Positions 4,822 to 6,230 of a DNA stretch of 6,230 bases are shown in pieces. Numbering within the stretch: the first letter of the stretch is position 1; each line of letters begins with the position of its first letter. The stretch is from Treponema sp. UBA4319. GTDB taxonomy: Bacteria > Spirochaetota > Spirochaetia > Treponematales > Treponemataceae. The notes under the pieces are model-generated. The model was not told the DNA's origin. It saw only the letters and a program-made list of their open reading frames with translations, and made no database searches. Made by a program: the position numbers and the translations under genes. The DNA lies in the NCBI GenBank assembly GCA_002393865.1, contig DGUD01000011.1, positions 1 through 6,230 on the forward strand, read 5' to 3'.

Positions 4822-6230
4822 TTAGAAGTCCGCCAGTTTGGGCGCGCGCGGGTAGGGGATGACGTCGCGGATGTTCGCCATGCCGGTGATGTAGCGCAAA
4901 AGACGCGCGAATCCCAGCCCGAATCCTGAGTGCGGCACGGTGCCGAAACGGCGCAGGTCAAGGTACCACTGGTAATTGCTCATGTCCATCTTGCGCTCCT
5001 CGCAGACTTTCAGGAGCTTGTCGTAGTTCTCCTCGCGCTCGGAGCCGCCGGTTATCTCGCCCAGACCCGGCACCAGCACGTCCACGGCGCGCACGGTCAG
5101 CCGGCCTTCCTCGTCGGGCTCGTTCTGCTTCATGTAGAAGGCCTTGACGTCCTTGGGGTAATTGTAGACCATCACCGGCGACTTGAAAATCCGCTCCGTC
5201 AGGCAGCGCTCGTGCTCCGTCTGCAGCTCCTTGCCCCATTCGATGGGGAACTCGAACGTGCTGTTGAACGCCTGCAGCTCCTTTACCGCGTCCGTGTAGG
5301 TGATGCGCTTGAACGGCGTGTCCACCACGTGCTGCAGCTGCGCGATGACGCCCGGCTGGATGCGCTTCTCAAAGAACTGCATGTCCTCCGCGCATCTGGT
5401 GAGCGCCCAGCTCAGCATGTGCTTGAGGAATTCCTCCTCAAGATCCATGTCGTCAAAGAGGTCGAAGAATGCCATCTCCGGCTCGCACATCCAGAATTCC
5501 GACAGGTGGCGCGGCGTGTTGGATTTTTCCGCGCGGAATGTGGGGCCGAATGTGTACACGCGGCTGAGCGCGGTTGCCAGCGTCTCCGCCTCCAGCTGCC
5601 CGGAGACCGTCAGGTTTGCCTTTTTGCCGAAGAAATCTTTGCTGTAGTCCACGAGTTTGCTGGCGTCCTCCGGCTTCATGCCCTTTGCTCCGGCCTTTAC
5701 GCCCAGCTCCGCGATTTTTTCCAGCGAGAGCGTGGTCACCTGGAACATCTCGCCCGCACCCTCAGCGTCGGAGCAGGTGATTTCCGGGGTGTGGATGTAG
5801 ACAAAGCCGCGCTCCTGGAAGAAGGTGTGCAGGGCAATCGCCATCTGGCTGCGCAGGCGGAACACTGCCCCGAAGGTGTTTGTGCGGGCGCGCAGGTAGG
5901 CGTTCTCGCGCAGATACTCCATGCTCATGTTCTTCTTCTGGAGCGGGTATGAATCCTGCGGACAGGTGCCCAGCACGGTGAGCTTATGCAGCGTCACCTC
6001 CACGGCCTGACCGCTTGCGGGGGACTGCACCAGCGAGCCTTCCGCGCGCACGGATGCGCCGGTCGCCGTGTTTTTTAAAGCTTCTTCTATATTATCGGCT
6101 TCGTTTTTGTCTGCCGGGTTTGAGCGGTCGTATGTAAGCTGGATGGAAGCAAAGCAGCTTCCGTCATTCACCTGAATAAAAACAAGGTTCTTTGAGTCGC
6201 GTTTGGTGCGTACCCAGCCGCATACCGTAA
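4822..6230 (-). CDS. asnS: Asparaginyl-tRNA synthetase, 5' end cut by window edge
   Basis: Class IIb synthetase that charges tRNA-Asn with asparagine in the cytoplasm. The frame is open to the right edge; 468 residues are visible and about 20 N-terminal ones are missing by comparison with E. coli AsnS (466 residues). The visible part starts in the OB-fold anticodon-binding domain (TVCGWVRTKRDSKNLVFIQV, then NDGSCF). The catalytic domain follows with EYLRENAYLRARTN, TPEITCSDAEGAGEMF, LTVSGQL, motif 2 FRAEKSNTPRHLSEFWM (near 5538-5488) and motif 3 in HSGFGLGFARLLRYITG, ending RDVIPYPRAPKLADF. RDVIPYPR and the overall pattern favour AsnRS over AspRS. The often-used GTG at 6171 is internal: it cuts the OB fold, and conserved coding continues upstream. 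Relative to the E. coli protein there are roughly a dozen extra residues before the YSKDFFGK block (about 5720-5640). Confidence 0.97.
   Translation of the reverse strand, partial: TVCGWVRTKRDSKNLVFIQVNDGSCFASIQLTYDRSNPADKNEADNIEEALKNTATGASVRAEGSLVQSPASGQAVEVTLHKLTVLGTCPQDSYPLQKKNMSMEYLRENAYLRARTNTFGAVFRLRSQMAIALHTFFQERGFVYIHTPEITCSDAEGAGEMFQVTTLSLEKIAELGVKAGAKGMKPEDASKLVDYSKDFFGKKANLTVSGQLEAETLATALSRVYTFGPTFRAEKSNTPRHLSEFWMCEPEMAFFDLFDDMDLEEEFLKHMLSWALTRCAEDMQFFEKRIQPGVIAQLQHVVDTPFKRITYTDAVKELQAFNSTFEFPIEWGKELQTEHERCLTERIFKSPVMVYNYPKDVKAFYMKQNEPDEEGRLTVRAVDVLVPGLGEITGGSEREENYDKLLKVCEERKMDMSNYQWYLDLRRFGTVPHSGFGLGFARLLRYITGMANIRDVIPYPRAPKLADF

Noticed and set aside
2918..5952. Long plus-strand open frames opposite the PilZ genes and asnS (2918-3976, 3952-4929, 4930-5952)
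   Set aside because: They lie antisense to well-supported genes, have Arg/Leu/Val/His-rich composition typical of the complement of GC-rich coding sequence, and show no recognisable domain.

Overview
The window carries a tightly packed run of five genes, all on the minus strand, so it reads from right to left. In order of transcription they are: asnS (asparaginyl-tRNA synthetase, start beyond the right edge), two neighbouring paralogues with a receiver-like domain followed by a PilZ-like domain, a YihY/BrkB-type membrane protein with a C-terminal cyclic-nucleotide-binding domain, and pyrG (CTP synthase, 3' end beyond the left edge). Gaps are 21 bp (asnS to PilZ gene 1), about 145 to 180 bp (PilZ gene 1 to PilZ gene 2, depending on the start used), a 4-nt ATGA overlap (PilZ gene 2 to membrane gene) and 30 bp (membrane gene to pyrG). 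This looks like one operon. No RNA gene, mobile element, CRISPR array or convincing terminator was seen.

The organism is a bacterium with moderately high GC (high fifties per cent by eye). Ordinary bacterial AsnRS and CTP synthase frame the window. The PilZ and cyclic-nucleotide-binding proteins between them suggest a signalling-rich bacterium. A spirochaete such as a Treponema relative is my best guess, but it rests on remembered domain repertoire and not on a search, so it is weak.

The most interesting place is the 5' end of the second PilZ gene (around 3584 to 3664). An ideal Shine-Dalgarno (AGGAGG) and ATG at 3653 open a frame that is out of phase with the PilZ coding frame by exactly one base. 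Between this start and the conserved GRKVFFL block lies a run of eight Gs (coding strand). With seven Gs the strong start would be in frame, and the protein would have 17 residues before GRKVFFL, almost the same as the 16 in the upstream paralogue. As written, the PilZ frame has only an internal ATG at 3616, with the G run itself as a poor ribosome binding site. This is either a phase-variable contingency tract (G7 on, G8 off or low) or a one-base homopolymer error in the assembly. Both are testable with reads.

Functionally, the middle three genes look like a signalling module: two candidate cyclic-di-GMP-type effectors, both with an altered second PilZ motif, and a membrane protein with a cytoplasmic cNMP-type sensor. 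They sit between two housekeeping genes. Because the membrane gene is translationally coupled to the second PilZ gene, any switch in the G tract could also affect the membrane gene and possibly pyrG.
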